A DNA stretch of 64,000 bases, taken from the NCBI GenBank assembly GCA_046331095.1, contig JAXLRM010000003.1, forward strand, positions 1,178,001-1,242,000, given 5' to 3'. Shown here one piece after another: positions 9,136-19,292 of the stretch (positions are counted from its first letter, which is position 1; the number at the start of each line of letters is the position of its first letter). The DNA comes from JAIBAC01 sp046331095. Its GTDB lineage: Bacteria > Actinomycetota > Acidimicrobiia > UBA2766. The notes beneath the pieces are model-generated. The model worked only from the letters and a program-made list of their open reading frames with translations, had not been told where the DNA came from and ran no database searches. Made by a program: the position numbers and the translations under genes.

Positions 9136-10368
9136 TCAGCCCCCAGGGGCGGCCGGGGTCGCCTCGGTATCGGGCACGTCGCCTCCGGCGGCACCGGGGT
9201 CCGGCGCGACGTCGGAGCCGAGCTGTGCCTGCTCGACCTGGCTCACGAGAGCGGCGAGGTCGTCGATCGGCATCTCGTCGAGCCTGGCACGCTGGGTCGG
9301 GGTGAGTTGGGCGAGGAACGCCGGCGGCAGGCGCGTCATGAGCTCCTCGCGGCGGCTGCGGTCCTCCGGGGACTGGCCCTGGCCTTCCTCGCCCGTGATC
9401 GCGGGGCCGGTACGCGGCACGACGGGGGTCTGCAGGTCGGCGGTCCACATGCCGAACTCGGGGTTGACCTCGACGTCGGCCATTCGCAGTGCTCGCTGCA
9501 AGATGAGCTGCAGCTTGACCTGGGGGTTCGACGACACCTGTTCGGCCACCACGCCGCGGGCGGTGTCGAGCGACGGTTCGCGCGTCTCTACCAAGAACAC
9601 GACGTAGTAGCCGTCGGCGGTCTTGACGGGGACGAGCAGCGTGTCCCGTGCAGCTCGCGAGGTCGCGTCGGCGAGCTCGGGAGGCAACGAGCGCTGGGCG
9701 AGGCACTGCACAGCGCCGTCCTTGGACTGACCCGGGTCGACCGACATCTCCTTGGCGACGGTCTCGAACGACTCACCCGCCGCGATCCGCGCTCGCGCAG
9801 CATCGGCCTGGGGCGCGCCGGTCGTGAACAGGATGCGGGCGCACACCATGCGGAACTGCTCGGGGTCGTCGTCGAAGAACGTCCTCACCGTGTCCTCGTC
9901 CGGCTCGGCGAGGTGAGCCGGGTCGGACGCCCAGTCCTGCAGCACCTGGGCGACGCCGAACTGGCGCAACAGGAGGTACTGGTCCTCGGGGGCGAGCTGA
10001 CGCAGGGTCTGCGCGTCCTGTGCGGACTGCTGGACCTGGGCGCGCACGTCCTCGATGGTCGCGTCGTCCACCACGAGCCCGAGACGGGTGATCTCCTGTT
10101 CGAGGATCCTGTTCACGACGAGCCCGCCGAGGATCTCGCTCACCCCCTGTGTGGCGTACGAGGACTCGAGCTTGCCCGCCGCGAGCGCGCCCGACGAGGT
10201 GTCGCCGGTGACCTCGGTGAGCTTCTTCTGCAGCGCGACCCTGTTCCAGAGCTGGTCCTGGCTCACGGTTTCACCGTTGACACGGGCCGCGGGAGCAGCA
10301 GTGCGGTCACATGCGCCGAGCACGAGCGCTGCAAACACCACCACAGCGGCGACCGACGTCCGTCTCAT
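9136..10368 (-). CDS. SurA-N/parvulin-type peptidyl-prolyl isomerase, lipoprotein
   Basis: 410-residue exported protein. The signal peptide ends in a lipobox (ALVLGAC, Cys at about residue 20). It is followed by a SurA-like N-terminal chaperone segment beginning ARVNGETVSQDQ and a parvulin-like isomerase domain with ILFTTGAPQADAARARIAAGESFETVAKEMS. Role by family: folding of exported proteins outside the membrane. The ATG overlaps the mfd stop as ATGA, so mfd, this gene and the MazG gene form one leftward unit. The C-terminal 110 residues are low-complexity and unassigned. Confidence 0.85.
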   Translation of the reverse strand: MRRTSVAAVVVFAALVLGACDRTAAPAARVNGETVSQDQLWNRVALQKKLTEVTGDTSSGALAAGKLESSYATQGVSEILGGLVVNRILEQEITRLGLVVDDATIEDVRAQVQQSAQDAQTLRQLAPEDQYLLLRQFGVAQVLQDWASDPAHLAEPDEDTVRTFFDDDPEQFRMVCARILFTTGAPQADAARARIAAGESFETVAKEMSVDPGQSKDGAVQCLAQRSLPPELADATSRAARDTLLVPVKTADGYYVVFLVETREPSLDTARGVVAEQVSSNPQVKLQLILQRALRMADVEVNPEFGMWTADLQTPVVPRTGPAITGEEGQGQSPEDRSRREELMTRLPPAFLAQLTPTQRARLDEMPIDDLAALVSQVEQAQLGSDVAPDPGAAGGDVPDTEATPAAPGG

Positions 10369-13300
10369 GCGAGCTCCTCGAGCAACGTCCGCGTCCACTC
10401 CGCCACCGCACGGCCGTCGGCGTCGAGACGCGCGCCCGCTCCACGGCCTGCCGTGCGCGGATCCTGGTAGGGGACCACGAGGATCTCCTGGTCCTCCTTG
10501 ACGACCGCCTTGGGGTGGAGACGCTGGAGCCGCATGCGCTTGCTCCCCTTGGGTGCCATCGGCGACACGCGGAGCTGGCCGCGTGCGAAGACGAGCTCGC
10601 GCGCACCGACGCCGAGTGCCGCCACCTTGACGGTTGCGAGGAGGATCAGGTTCTCCACCTGTTCCGGCAAGGGACCGTAGCGGTCCTGCCACTCGTCGCG
10701 CACGTCGGCGACCTGGTCGAGCGTGCGGGCGTCGGCGAGGCGACGGTAGGCCTCGAGGCGCAGCGCCTCCTTGTCCACGTAAGCCTCCGGCATCGCCGCC
10801 TCGAGGGGGAGGTCGATGCGCACCGCCTCGGGTTCCTCGGCCTTCTCACCGCGCAGTGCTGCGACGGCCTCGTTGACGAGCTGGCAGTACAGGTCGAAGC
10901 CGACGGCGGCGATGTGGCCGCTCTGGGCCTCGCCGAGGAGGTTGCCGGCGCCGCGTAGTTCGAGGTCGCGCATCGCAATCGCGAAGCCGGAGCCGAGATC
11001 GGTGTGCTCGGCGATCACCTTGAGGCGCTCGTGCGCCTCCTCGGTGAGCACCCGGTCGGGTGGGTAGAACAAGTAGGCGTAGGCACGCTGCTGCGCCCGT
11101 CCCACACGACCGCGAATCTGGTAGAGCTGCGCGAGGCCCAACAGGTCGGCACGGTCGACGATGAGCGTGTTGGCCCGCGGTATGTCGAGGCCGCTCTCGA
11201 TGATCGTCGTCGAGACGAGTACGTCGAACTCGCCGTCCCAGAACGCGAGCATGATCTGTTCGAGGGTGCCCTCGTCCATCTGGCCGTGAGCGATGCCGAT
11301 GCGCGCCTCGGGCACGAGCTCGCGGAGTTGCGCCGCGGCTCTGTCGATCGAGCGAACCCGGTTGTGCACGTAGAAGACCTGGCCGTCACGTAGCAGCTCA
11401 CGGCGGACCGCCGCCGCGACCGCCTGCTCGTCGAACTCGCCCACGAAGGTGAGCACGGGGCGGCGGTCCTCGGGTGGGGTGTTGACCACGCTCATGTCGC
11501 GGATGCCGGTCAGCGCGAACTCGAGGGTGCGCGGGATCGGCGTCGCCGTCATCGCGAGGACGTCCACCGAGGTGCGCAGTTCCTTGAGGCGCTCCTTCGC
11601 CTTGACCCCGAAGCGCTGCTCCTCGTCGACGACGACGACACCGAGGTCGGCGAAGCGCACGTCCTCGGACAGCATGCGGTGGGTGCCCACGACGACGTCC
11701 ACGCGGCCCGCGGCGACGTCGGCTGCGACCGCACGCTGTTGCGCCGCTGTCAGGAAGCGGCTCAGCATCTCGACGCGCACGGGCAGGTCCGCGAAGCGCT
11801 CGCTGAACGTGTTGAAGTGCTGCTGCGCGAGCACGGTCGTCGGTACCAGCACAGCGGCCTGGCGGCCACCGGCGACCGCCTTGAGTACCGCACGCACGGC
11901 GATCTCGGTCTTGCCGTAGCCGACGTCACCGCGCAGACGAGGCGCGGTCCATCGGCAGGGGCAAGCTCGGCGGTCGGCGAGCACCTCCGCGATCGTGTTC
12001 CTGGTCGGGGGTCTCCTCGTACGGGAACGCCGCGACGGCTCCTGGGCCATCAGGCGGGTCGCCGTCGGGATCGAAGGCATGTCCCGGTGCTCGTGAGATG
12101 TTCGCGGTAGAGCCGCACAAGTCGGCGATCTCCAGATCGCAGCTCGCACCTTGGCCGGGTGCTTCCAGTCGCTGCCGCCCATGCGCGAGACGCGGAGAAT
12201 TCGCCCACGTACTTGCGCACGGCGTCGAGCTGTTCAGCGGGCACGTAGAGCTTGTCCTCGCCCGCGGCGACGACGAGGTACTCGCGCCGACCCCGCCCAG
12301 GAGCGCTGGGTGATGCCCTCGAAGCGCCCGACACCGTGGTGGTGCACGACGAAGTCGCTCGCGCAGGGTCGCCGTAGTAGACGGGATCTCGTGCGGGTGG
12401 CGCGGATTGCCTTGGCCCGCGCCTGCGGTGTGCGCGGGCGCCGGCCCGTGATGTCGGCCTGCGAGGACCGTGAGGCCGAGCTCGACGGACACGAACCCGC
12501 GCGAGAGCGGCGCCGTCACGATCAAGCCGCCGGAGGCTTCTGCGGCGAGAGCGCCGTCGACGAGCTCGAGCGCTACGCCCTCGTCGACCAGGAGCTCGCG
12601 GATGCGCGCGGCTGCGCCGCGGCCCTCGACGGCCACGACGACGCCCTGGCCGCGCGCGAGCTCGGTGCGCAGGCGCCCGGCGAGCGCATCGGGGTGGCCG
12701 AGCACCCCTTCCACGACACCGGCGCCGAAGTGCAGCACCGAAGGGTCGGGCGGCGCGGAAGGCACCTGCCACACGGGACACGGTGCCGCCGCCAGCACCT
12801 CCGACGCGTCCGCGAACAGTCGCGGCGCCTCGATGTGCGCGGCGGGCACGGCAGCGTCGGGCACCCCCTCGGCGGTCGTGGCGGATGCCGCGTCGCCGGC
12901 GGCTCCGGCGGGGGCGTCGCCGTCGGCAGCATCCTCGGTTTCGGTCAGTGCCTCGAGCGCTCCCGCGTGGGGCATGAACCAAGTGCGCTCCAGCGCGACG
13001 GCGAGGTCCTCCTCCTCGCGTCGCAGGTCCGCCGCGCGGTCGAGGCAGCGGCGCGGGTCGCAGACGACGACGAGGGCGTCCGCCGGCAGTAGCGACGCGA
13101 TCGTGTCGGTGCCCCGTGAGTCGTCGAGGAGCCACGGCAGCCACGACTCCATCCCGTTGAAGAGCTCGCCGTCGGCGAAGCGCTCCAGCGACTCCTGCCC
13201 GCCGGGCACCGCGGCTGCCTGCCGGCGCGCGACCTCGCAGAGGGTCGTCTCGGGTCGCAGCTCGCGGCACGGCAGCAGCTCGACCGCGCCGATTGCGTCG

Positions 13301-14019
13301 ACGCTGCGCTGGTCGGCGACGTGGAAGCGGCGGATCGTGTCGATCTCGTCCCCCCACAGCTCGACGCGGACCGGCTGGAGGTCCGTCGACGCGAAGACGT
13401 CGATGATTCCACCTCGCACCGCGAACTCCCCGCGCGTCTCGACGCGGGTAGTGCGTTCGTAGCCCATCTCGACGAGACGGCGCTCGAGATCCTCGAGGTC
13501 GCACACTTCACCGGGAGCGAGCCGCAGCCACGGTGCGTCGGCCGCCGTGGGGGCGACGCGCTGGAGCAGCGCCCGCACGGGGACGAGGGTCAGCGCCGGG
13601 GGCGAGTCCGACGCCCACGCGTGCAGGGTCTGCATGCGGCGGCCCATGGTCTCGACCGTGGGCGACACGTGCTCGTAGGGGAGGGTCTCCCACGCCGGCA
13701 GGACCTCGGGTGCTGCGGCGAAGCACGCCACGTCGGCCGCCGTGCGCTCCACCTCGGCGCTCGAGGCGACCACGGCGACGACGGGCCGGCCCAGGATCTT
13801 GGGCAGTGCGGCCAGCCACGGTGCCCGCAACGCGTCCGCCACCGCGACCACGGTGTGCGCATCGGCATCGCCGGCCAGCTCCTCGAGGCGAACCGTCCCG
13901 GGGTGTCGCGCCCACCGGTCCAGCAGCGGGGCCAGCGGCGGCGCGGCCGGACCCTCGGTCTCGGCACCGTCGCCAGGCGTCGCGGCGCCTTCGGTGTCGG
14001 TTGCAGGCAAGGCGGTCAC
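10365..14019 (-). pseudogene. mfd: Transcription-repair coupling factor Mfd, multiply frameshifted
   Basis: Mfd removes stalled RNA polymerase and recruits UvrA. The 5' part, from GTG 14019, is intact for about 520 residues (UvrB-like homology and RNAP-interacting start). The 3' part, from about 11,940 leftwards, is an intact helicase/translocase with GDVGYGKTEIAVRA, LVPTTVLAQQHF, VVDEEQRFGVKAKE and the TRG-like C-terminus. Between about 12,440 and 11,940 recognisable Mfd pieces (DFVVHHHGVGRFEGITQR, REYLVVAAGEDKLYVPAEQL, MGGSDWKHPAKVRAA) occur in different frames, needing at least five indels. Total length is not a multiple of three. Clean frames on both sides favour local sequence error over decay. 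Confidence 0.85.
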
Positions 14020-14068
14020 GACCCGCCATCGTAGGTCGTGGGAAACCCCCGGGACGGACGTGCACCGA

Positions 14069-14392
14069 TCAACGCGGGCAGGCCACACCGTCGTGGTCGG
14101 GATCGAGCCCATGGGGGTCCGCACCCGTGAGGACACGCACGGGCCTGGGGATCTCGTCGCAGTCGACGTCGCCGTACTGATCGAAGTTGGCAACGCAGCC
14201 GCTGTAGTTCGGATCGCACTCGCTGTCGGACTCGGCGGGGCCGATGTCGGCCGGCGCCACCTCCGGGCGCGGGTCCCGGGACTCGAGGCCCGCGGCGCAG
14301 CCCCCGGAAAGCGACGCCGCCACGGCCAGGGCGAGACCGGCGAACACGACCCGCACCTCGACGACCTGCGTCCTCGACGCCAACTCCGGCAC
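14069..14392 (-). CDS. Small lipoprotein with excalibur-like calcium-binding C-terminus
   Basis: 107 residues. A hydrophobic signal (FAGLALAVAASLSGGC) with a lipobox is followed by a short linker and a C-terminal module CDPNYSGCVANF...VNCGDI-like, ending DPHGLDPDHDGVACPR. The DxDxDGxxC ending is the excalibur-type Ca-binding signature found in actinobacterial extracellular proteins. The GTG start at 14392 has AGGAGG four bases upstream; a later start at VRVVFAG is possible. It follows the sulfatase gene by 22 bases on the same strand and its ribosome-binding site lies within a hairpin. Confidence 0.7.
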   Translation of the reverse strand: MPELASRTQVVEVRVVFAGLALAVAASLSGGCAAGLESRDPRPEVAPADIGPAESDSECDPNYSGCVANFDQYGDVDCDEIPRPVRVLTGADPHGLDPDHDGVACPR

Positions 14393-14396
14393 CGCG

Positions 14397-14422
14397 CCTC
14401 CTAGTGGTATGTCACTAGGAGG
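14397..14422. repeat. Perfect hairpin between sulfatase and lipoprotein genes
   Basis: A 10-base perfect stem (CCTCCTAGTG / CACTAGGAGG) with a 6-base loop. One arm holds the sulfatase stop codon; the other holds the AGGAGG ribosome-binding site of the downstream lipoprotein gene. It has no T-tract, so it looks more like a translational coupling or attenuation structure than a terminator. Confidence 0.6.
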
Positions 14423-16544
14423 TCACCTTGAAGCGGCGCCAAGCGGGGGACGCGTCCTTGTTGCCTGCCGCATCGAGCGCTGTGGCTTGGACGCCGTAGC
14501 TGCCCGCGGCCGGGGCGGTCCACGACGCCTGCCAACCGGTGGACACCGTCCCGGGAGCAGCGACCGCGGCGTCGAAGAGGTAGTAGGAGCCCCAGGTCCC
14601 GTCCGGGCGCCACCACTTGTTGGTCGTCTGGTTGCGGATCCCGTAGCGGACCCGCGCCACGCTCTTGTCGTCGGTGGCAGATCCGCCGAAAGAGATCGTG
14701 CGCCCCGCGAAGGACTGGTCCTGGTTGGGTACCTCGATCGTCGTTTCCGGCGCCTTGGTGTCGATCCCGGGGAGCGTCGTGGTCGTCGTGGTGGTCGTGG
14801 TCGTCGACGACGGGGGTACCCCACCCACGCTGAACTCGCGGCTCGCGGGCGTCGCGTCGACGGTACCGGCCTCGTCCGCACCGCGCACCCAGAACGTGTA
14901 CGTCCCGTCGACGAGGCCCGAGTAGGACTTGGCCTGGCCGCTGCAGGGCGTCCATGTCCCCTGCCCCGACGGCGTGTCCAGGCGGCACTGGTAGGTGCCG
15001 AGCCGGGACTGCGTGAAGTACGTGAACGTCACCGTGGGCTCCGACGTGACGCCTGACGGACCTGTGACGATCGTGGTGTCGGGTACGGGCAGCGCAGTCA
15101 GCGAGACGAGTTTCGCCGCCATGTCGGTTCTCACTGCGGCGGCAGCGGGGTCCGATGCCCTGTTGGTCAACTCGTATGGGTCGGTGGCGAGGTCGTAGAG
15201 CTCCTTCTCGCCTGTGTTGTACTCGACGTACTTCCACTGGTCGGTCACCACGCCGAAGTACGAGGGGATACTCAACTGAAGCTCCACGAAGTCCGTGGAC
15301 ATCTTGTTGCCAGCGCACACGTGCAGGCCTCTGCACCAGTTGAGGAGGCCGGCATCTCGCACCTTCGTTGCATCCTTGGTCAGCAACGGGACCAGCGACG
15401 TTCCGTCGGCACCCCAGTGGATGCCGAGGATGTCCGCGATGGTGGGAGCCAGATCCGTGTTCATCGTCAATGCGCCCGAGCGGAACGGTGACGACGTCGG
15501 CACCATGCGCGGATAGCGCACGACGAAGGGCACGTGGCTGGACTCCTCGTAGGGGACCATCTTCGCGACACGACGGTGTTCGCCGAGTAGGAAGCCGTTG
15601 TCGGACATGAACAGGACCAACGTGTCGGACTCACGGTCGCCCAGGGCGCTCAGTATGCGACCCATGGAGTCGTCGAGGCCTCTGACTGCGCGCGACATCT
15701 TGGCGTAGCGAGTGTCGTGGCGGGCTATCTCGTCGGCGGGCATTGGGCCCCGTTGCATGTAGAAGGGCTTCCCGCTGGTTCGGGTGTCCTCGTTGAACGA
15801 AGGCGGACGACTCGGGGTTACTGGGAGGTTGCCGTAACGCGGATCGTTTGCCGGAAGGTGCGGGCTGGTCGGGGTGTACAGCAGGAAGAACGGTTTGTCC
15901 CGTGGAGCATTGTTGATGAAGTCGACAGCGTAATCTGCCTCGATATCTGTAGTCGCCCCCTTGAATGACGTCCACTTCCCGTTGATATTCAGAGTGGGGT
16001 CGGTCAGCGAGAGGCCCGAGGGGGGGTCATGGCTCTGGCAGACCCACTCATCGAACTCCTCGCGCGGTGGCTCACATGGTTCGCTGTTCAGGTACTTACC
16101 CGCGAGTGCCGTGGTGTAGCCAAGTGAGTGCAGAGCCTGGATGATCGTCGGTCGGGCGAGCACCGTACCGTTGGAGTCGACCCCGGTGTGCTGCTCGTTG
16201 AGGCCGGTGAATATCTCCGACCTCGAGGGGCAGCACACCGAGGAGCTCACGTAGAAGCGGTCGAAGCCGACCCCCTTGTCTACGAGCTCGGAGTAGATGC
16301 TCGGCATGAGGTCCCGGCGGAAGGTCGACATCGGTTGGTCGTCGCTGACGAGGACAACGATGTTGGGTCGGTTGGGTGCCAGCAATGAGGCGCCTGATCC
16401 GGACGAATCGGCCGATGTTCTCGAAGCCCCTACAGAGACTGCTGCACCCCCGGACGACGGTTCCGAGATCCCGACGACCACGAGGGTTGCAACCACGATG
16501 CAAGCGGTTCGAATCACAGCCGAGTACCTATGCCGCATCCCCAC
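14415..16544 (-). CDS. Secreted sulfatase with C-terminal Ig/FN3-like domains
   Basis: 709-residue type I sulfatase. An N-terminal signal/anchor (about 10-27) precedes the catalytic domain starting RPNIVVLVSDDQP with metal-binding D68-D69. The CCPSR motif (Cys104) is the site of formylglycine conversion. The C-terminal third contains beta-sandwich repeats and a Ser/Thr-rich linker with a run of threonines (14,770-14,810). It hydrolyses sulfate esters outside the cell; the substrate cannot be inferred. The GTG at 16544 has GGGAGG five bases upstream; the ATG two codons later is an alternative. No sulfatase-maturing enzyme gene is visible nearby. Confidence 0.88.
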   Translation of the reverse strand: MGMRHRYSAVIRTACIVVATLVVVGISEPSSGGAAVSVGASRTSADSSGSGASLLAPNRPNIVVLVSDDQPMSTFRRDLMPSIYSELVDKGVGFDRFYVSSSVCCPSRSEIFTGLNEQHTGVDSNGTVLARPTIIQALHSLGYTTALAGKYLNSEPCEPPREEFDEWVCQSHDPPSGLSLTDPTLNINGKWTSFKGATTDIEADYAVDFINNAPRDKPFFLLYTPTSPHLPANDPRYGNLPVTPSRPPSFNEDTRTSGKPFYMQRGPMPADEIARHDTRYAKMSRAVRGLDDSMGRILSALGDRESDTLVLFMSDNGFLLGEHRRVAKMVPYEESSHVPFVVRYPRMVPTSSPFRSGALTMNTDLAPTIADILGIHWGADGTSLVPLLTKDATKVRDAGLLNWCRGLHVCAGNKMSTDFVELQLSIPSYFGVVTDQWKYVEYNTGEKELYDLATDPYELTNRASDPAAAAVRTDMAAKLVSLTALPVPDTTIVTGPSGVTSEPTVTFTYFTQSRLGTYQCRLDTPSGQGTWTPCSGQAKSYSGLVDGTYTFWVRGADEAGTVDATPASREFSVGGVPPSSTTTTTTTTTTLPGIDTKAPETTIEVPNQDQSFAGRTISFGGSATDDKSVARVRYGIRNQTTNKWWRPDGTWGSYYLFDAAVAAPGTVSTGWQASWTAPAAGSYGVQATALDAAGNKDASPAWRRFKVTS

Positions 16545-16701
16545 GCGTGCCTCCCGAGCCGGCGTGAACTCGTCACCCTAGGATTCCGACCGCCACTCCG
16601 CAACAGCAGCGGATGCCGTCAGGTCCGATCCGAGGACTCGAAGTGGGCCGCGAGTCGGAGGGGGTCGCCGGGCCCGCCGGCAGGGCCGGCGCGTCTCTCG
16701 T

Positions 16702-17744
16702 TCAGCCCGCGGCGGCCATCGCGGGGCGGGCGCGCCAGACATCCGGCAGGACGGACTCGGCGAAGCAACGCAGGTTGTCGCCGAGGTACTCGGGCGTCTC
16801 GTGCATGAGCATGTGGCCGCCACCGCGGACTTCGACGTAGGTGGAATCGGCGAGGGCGGCATGGAGGCGGCGCGACAGGAACCGGGGCGTGATCATGTCG
16901 CGGTCGCCGCACATCACCAGCGCCGGGGTGGGCACGTCGGCGAGGTGGTCGAGGAGGTGGAAAGTCCCGAGGGAGCCGAACACCCGACCCAGCGTGTGGG
17001 GATGCACGCCGCTGACCTGCGCGTGCGTGTAGCGAAGGTCGGACTCGGTGACACGGGCGCCGTAGGCGAGGCGGGTGGCGAGCGCGCCGCGACGCGGCGG
17101 CTCGACGACCGTCCGGACGATGCCGGGGATCACGTGCGGGATGACGGCGAGGCCCGCATCTCCGCCGGTCGCGCCAGTAGCGCGGCACGCCCGAGGAGTG
17201 CGCTGGCCAGGCGGGTGGTGGCCGTCGTGGACAGGAACACCGCACCGGCGACACGCTCGTCACGCAGCTCGGGGTGGTCGACGAGGAACTGCGCGGTGGC
17301 GATGCCGCCGAGGGAGTGGCCCACCACGACGACGTCGTCCAGCCCGAGCGACTCGATCACGGCGGCGATGTCGGCGCCGAGATGTGCGACGCCGCGGGGA
17401 CCTGCCCACGGGTCGCTGGCGCCGTGGCCGCGCTGGTCGACGGTGACGACGAGGGCGTCGCGGGCGAGGTCCTGCACCTGGTTGCGCCAGACATGGCCGC
17501 CGAGGGTGACGCCGTGCACGAGCAGGAACACCGGGCCGCCGGTACCGGTCGCCGTCCACGCCAGGCGGCCTCCGTCATGGCGCTCGACGGTGCCGAACTC
17601 GTCGGCCCAGGTAGCGGGCGCCGGTTCCGCGGGGTGGGGCCGGCGCCGGATGCCGTGGGGCAGGTGAGGTCCTTGCTGGCGCCAGCCGTGGGCGAACCCG
17701 GCGAATGCCCCGAGGGCACGCAGCACGCTCTTGAATCCGATCAC
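16702..17744 (-). pseudogene. Alpha/beta hydrolase, one frameshift
   Basis: An alpha/beta-hydrolase-fold enzyme split into two frames. The 5' frame (GTG 17744, GGGAG upstream) carries FLLVHGVTLGGHVW (oxyanion loop), VVTVDQRGHGASD and the nucleophile elbow VVGHSLGG (Ser). The 3' frame carries MCGDRDMITP (acid) and VEVRGGGHMLMHETPE (catalytic His). The frames meet at a CCC run at 17153-17155, where one additional G on the coding strand would join them. All catalytic parts are present, so the break is either very recent or a sequencing error. Substrate unknown. Confidence 0.8.
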
Positions 17745-17884
17745 GCCATCTCCCTGGGACTGCCACGAAGGCGGGCGATGATACCGTCGCACAGCCTGCA
17801 AGGACGGTCATTCGCCCACCCAGAGGAGCCGACCGATCACCGAGCGCGCCACCGCCTACTGCGGGAATCCACCGTGCCCACGTC

Positions 17885-18499
17885 TCACTGTCGGTCGGCG
17901 TGGAACCGGTTCTGGGTCGCCTCGATACCGTGGGTGGCCCACGACTCGGCCATGTCGGCGGCGACCTGCACCGATACCTCGGCTTCGGCCACCTCGTCGG
18001 AGCGGAACCGCTTCAGGACGAAGTCGGCGCCGGGCATGCGCCCCGGTGGGCGCCCGATGCCGAGGCGCAGTCGGACGAAGTCCCTTGTGCCGAGGCAGGC
18101 GACGACCGACTTGAGGCCGTTGTGGCCCGCGGTGCCTCCACCCGGCTTGAGGCGCACGGTCCCCAGGGGCAGGTCGAGCTCGTCGTGGACCACGAGCAGC
18201 CCCTCGAGCTCGATGCCGAAGTGACCCATGATCGCCTTGACGCTCTCGCCCGCGAGGTTCATGAAGGTCTGCGGTTTCGCGAGCAGGATCCGTCCCGCCT
18301 CGGACTGGATCTCGCACACCTCGGCACGCTGGCGTGAAGTGCGCCACGAACCGTGATGCCGGCGTGCGAGGACGTCGACGACCTCGAAACCGACGTTGTG
18401 GCGGGTGCCGTCGTACTCGGCGCCGGGATTGCCGAGCCCCACGACCGCGAATCCGACGTCGGGTCCACGTCGGTCCGCGCTCCGGCGCCGCCCGATCAC
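17885..18499 (-). CDS. pth: Peptidyl-tRNA hydrolase
   Basis: 204-residue Pth, which frees tRNA from peptidyl-tRNA dropped by ribosomes. Motifs seen: VGLGNPGAEYDGTRHNVGF (catalytic His), KPQTFMNLAGESV, VHDELDLPLGTVRLKPGG and GHNGLKSV. The GTG start at 18499 lies 33 bases after the rplY stop on the same strand; the rplY-pth pair is a conserved bacterial arrangement. The first 14 residues are a basic extension whose exact start is uncertain. Confidence 0.95.
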   Translation of the reverse strand: MIGRRRSADRRGPDVGFAVVGLGNPGAEYDGTRHNVGFEVVDVLARRHHGSWRTSRQRAEVCEIQSEAGRILLAKPQTFMNLAGESVKAIMGHFGIELEGLLVVHDELDLPLGTVRLKPGGGTAGHNGLKSVVACLGTRDFVRLRLGIGRPPGRMPGADFVLKRFRSDEVAEAEVSVQVAADMAESWATHGIEATQNRFHADRQ

Positions 18500-18532
18500 C
18501 GCCGTGACCTCGGGGCCGGTCGGGCGTCGGCG

Positions 18533-19201
18533 TCAGCCCTCGTCGCTCGCCTCGGCTGCCGCCTCGGCACCCTCGCCACCCTCGGCACCTTCCTCGGCAC
18601 CCTCGGCCTCGGCTTCTTCCTCCTCGGCCTCGAGGCCGCGCTGCGCGAGGACACCGACCACGGCGACGTCGCTCTCGACGGTGACCTCGACGCCGGGCGG
18701 GATCGTCAGTGCCGCGACGGTGAGCGTCTCGCCGATGTCGAGTGCGGTGACGTCGATCTCGATCGACTGGGGCACCTCGGTCGGCAACGCCGATATCGGC
18801 AGCGCGTAGAGGACCTGGTCGAGGATGCCGCCGTTGGCAACGCCGACCGCCTCGCCGACCACGGTGATCGGCACGTCGGTCGAGACCGCCTCGGTCTTGG
18901 AGATCACGAGGAAGTCGACGTGGCGTATCTCGTCGCGGGTGGGGTGACGCTCGACGACACGCGCCATGGTGAGCTCGCGGCCCGACCCGTCGATGTCGAG
19001 GTTGATCAGCGCGTTGAGGCCGGCATCGGTGTTGATGGCACGGAAGAGCGACTTGTACTCGACGGCCACGCTACGCGGGTCGGTGCCGCGGCCGTACACG
19101 GTCGCCGGGATCAAACCGTCGCGGCGGAGCCGGCGCGCCGGACGCGTGCCGACCTCGCCGGTGCTGCGCAGACGTGCTTTCAGGTCGACTTCGGTTGCCA
19201 T
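18533..19201 (-). CDS. rplY: 50S ribosomal protein bL25, Ctc form
   Basis: 222-residue long (Ctc-type) bL25, which binds 5S rRNA. Residues 1-95 are the 5S-binding domain (MATEVDLKAR, RRDGLIPATVYGRG) and 96-185 the TL5 C-terminal domain. Residues 186-222 are an acidic Glu/Ala/Gly tail common in actinobacteria. The ATG at 19201 gives the usual N-terminus. It is upstream of pth in the same run. Confidence 0.95.
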   Translation of the reverse strand: MATEVDLKARLRSTGEVGTRPARRLRRDGLIPATVYGRGTDPRSVAVEYKSLFRAINTDAGLNALINLDIDGSGRELTMARVVERHPTRDEIRHVDFLVISKTEAVSTDVPITVVGEAVGVANGGILDQVLYALPISALPTEVPQSIEIDVTALDIGETLTVAALTIPPGVEVTVESDVAVVGVLAQRGLEAEEEEAEAEGAEEGAEGGEGAEAAAEASDEG

Positions 19202-19292
19202 GTGCGAACCCCGGGGGTGAGTGCAGGGGGAGAAGAGAGGACTCGGCGCGGCGAGCCTAGTTGAGGGCGGAGTTCGGTGACGAAGCCGCCCC

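Noticed and set aside
8047..10470. 807-codon + strand frame
   Set aside because: Runs antisense through two convincing genes (MazG fusion and SurA-like); long only because of high GC.
14765..14812. GTC/GTG-type microsatellite
   Set aside because: In frame it encodes the Thr-rich linker of the sulfatase; ordinary low-complexity coding sequence.
18541..18640. Low-complexity repeat
   Set aside because: Encodes the acidic C-terminal tail normal for Ctc-type bL25.
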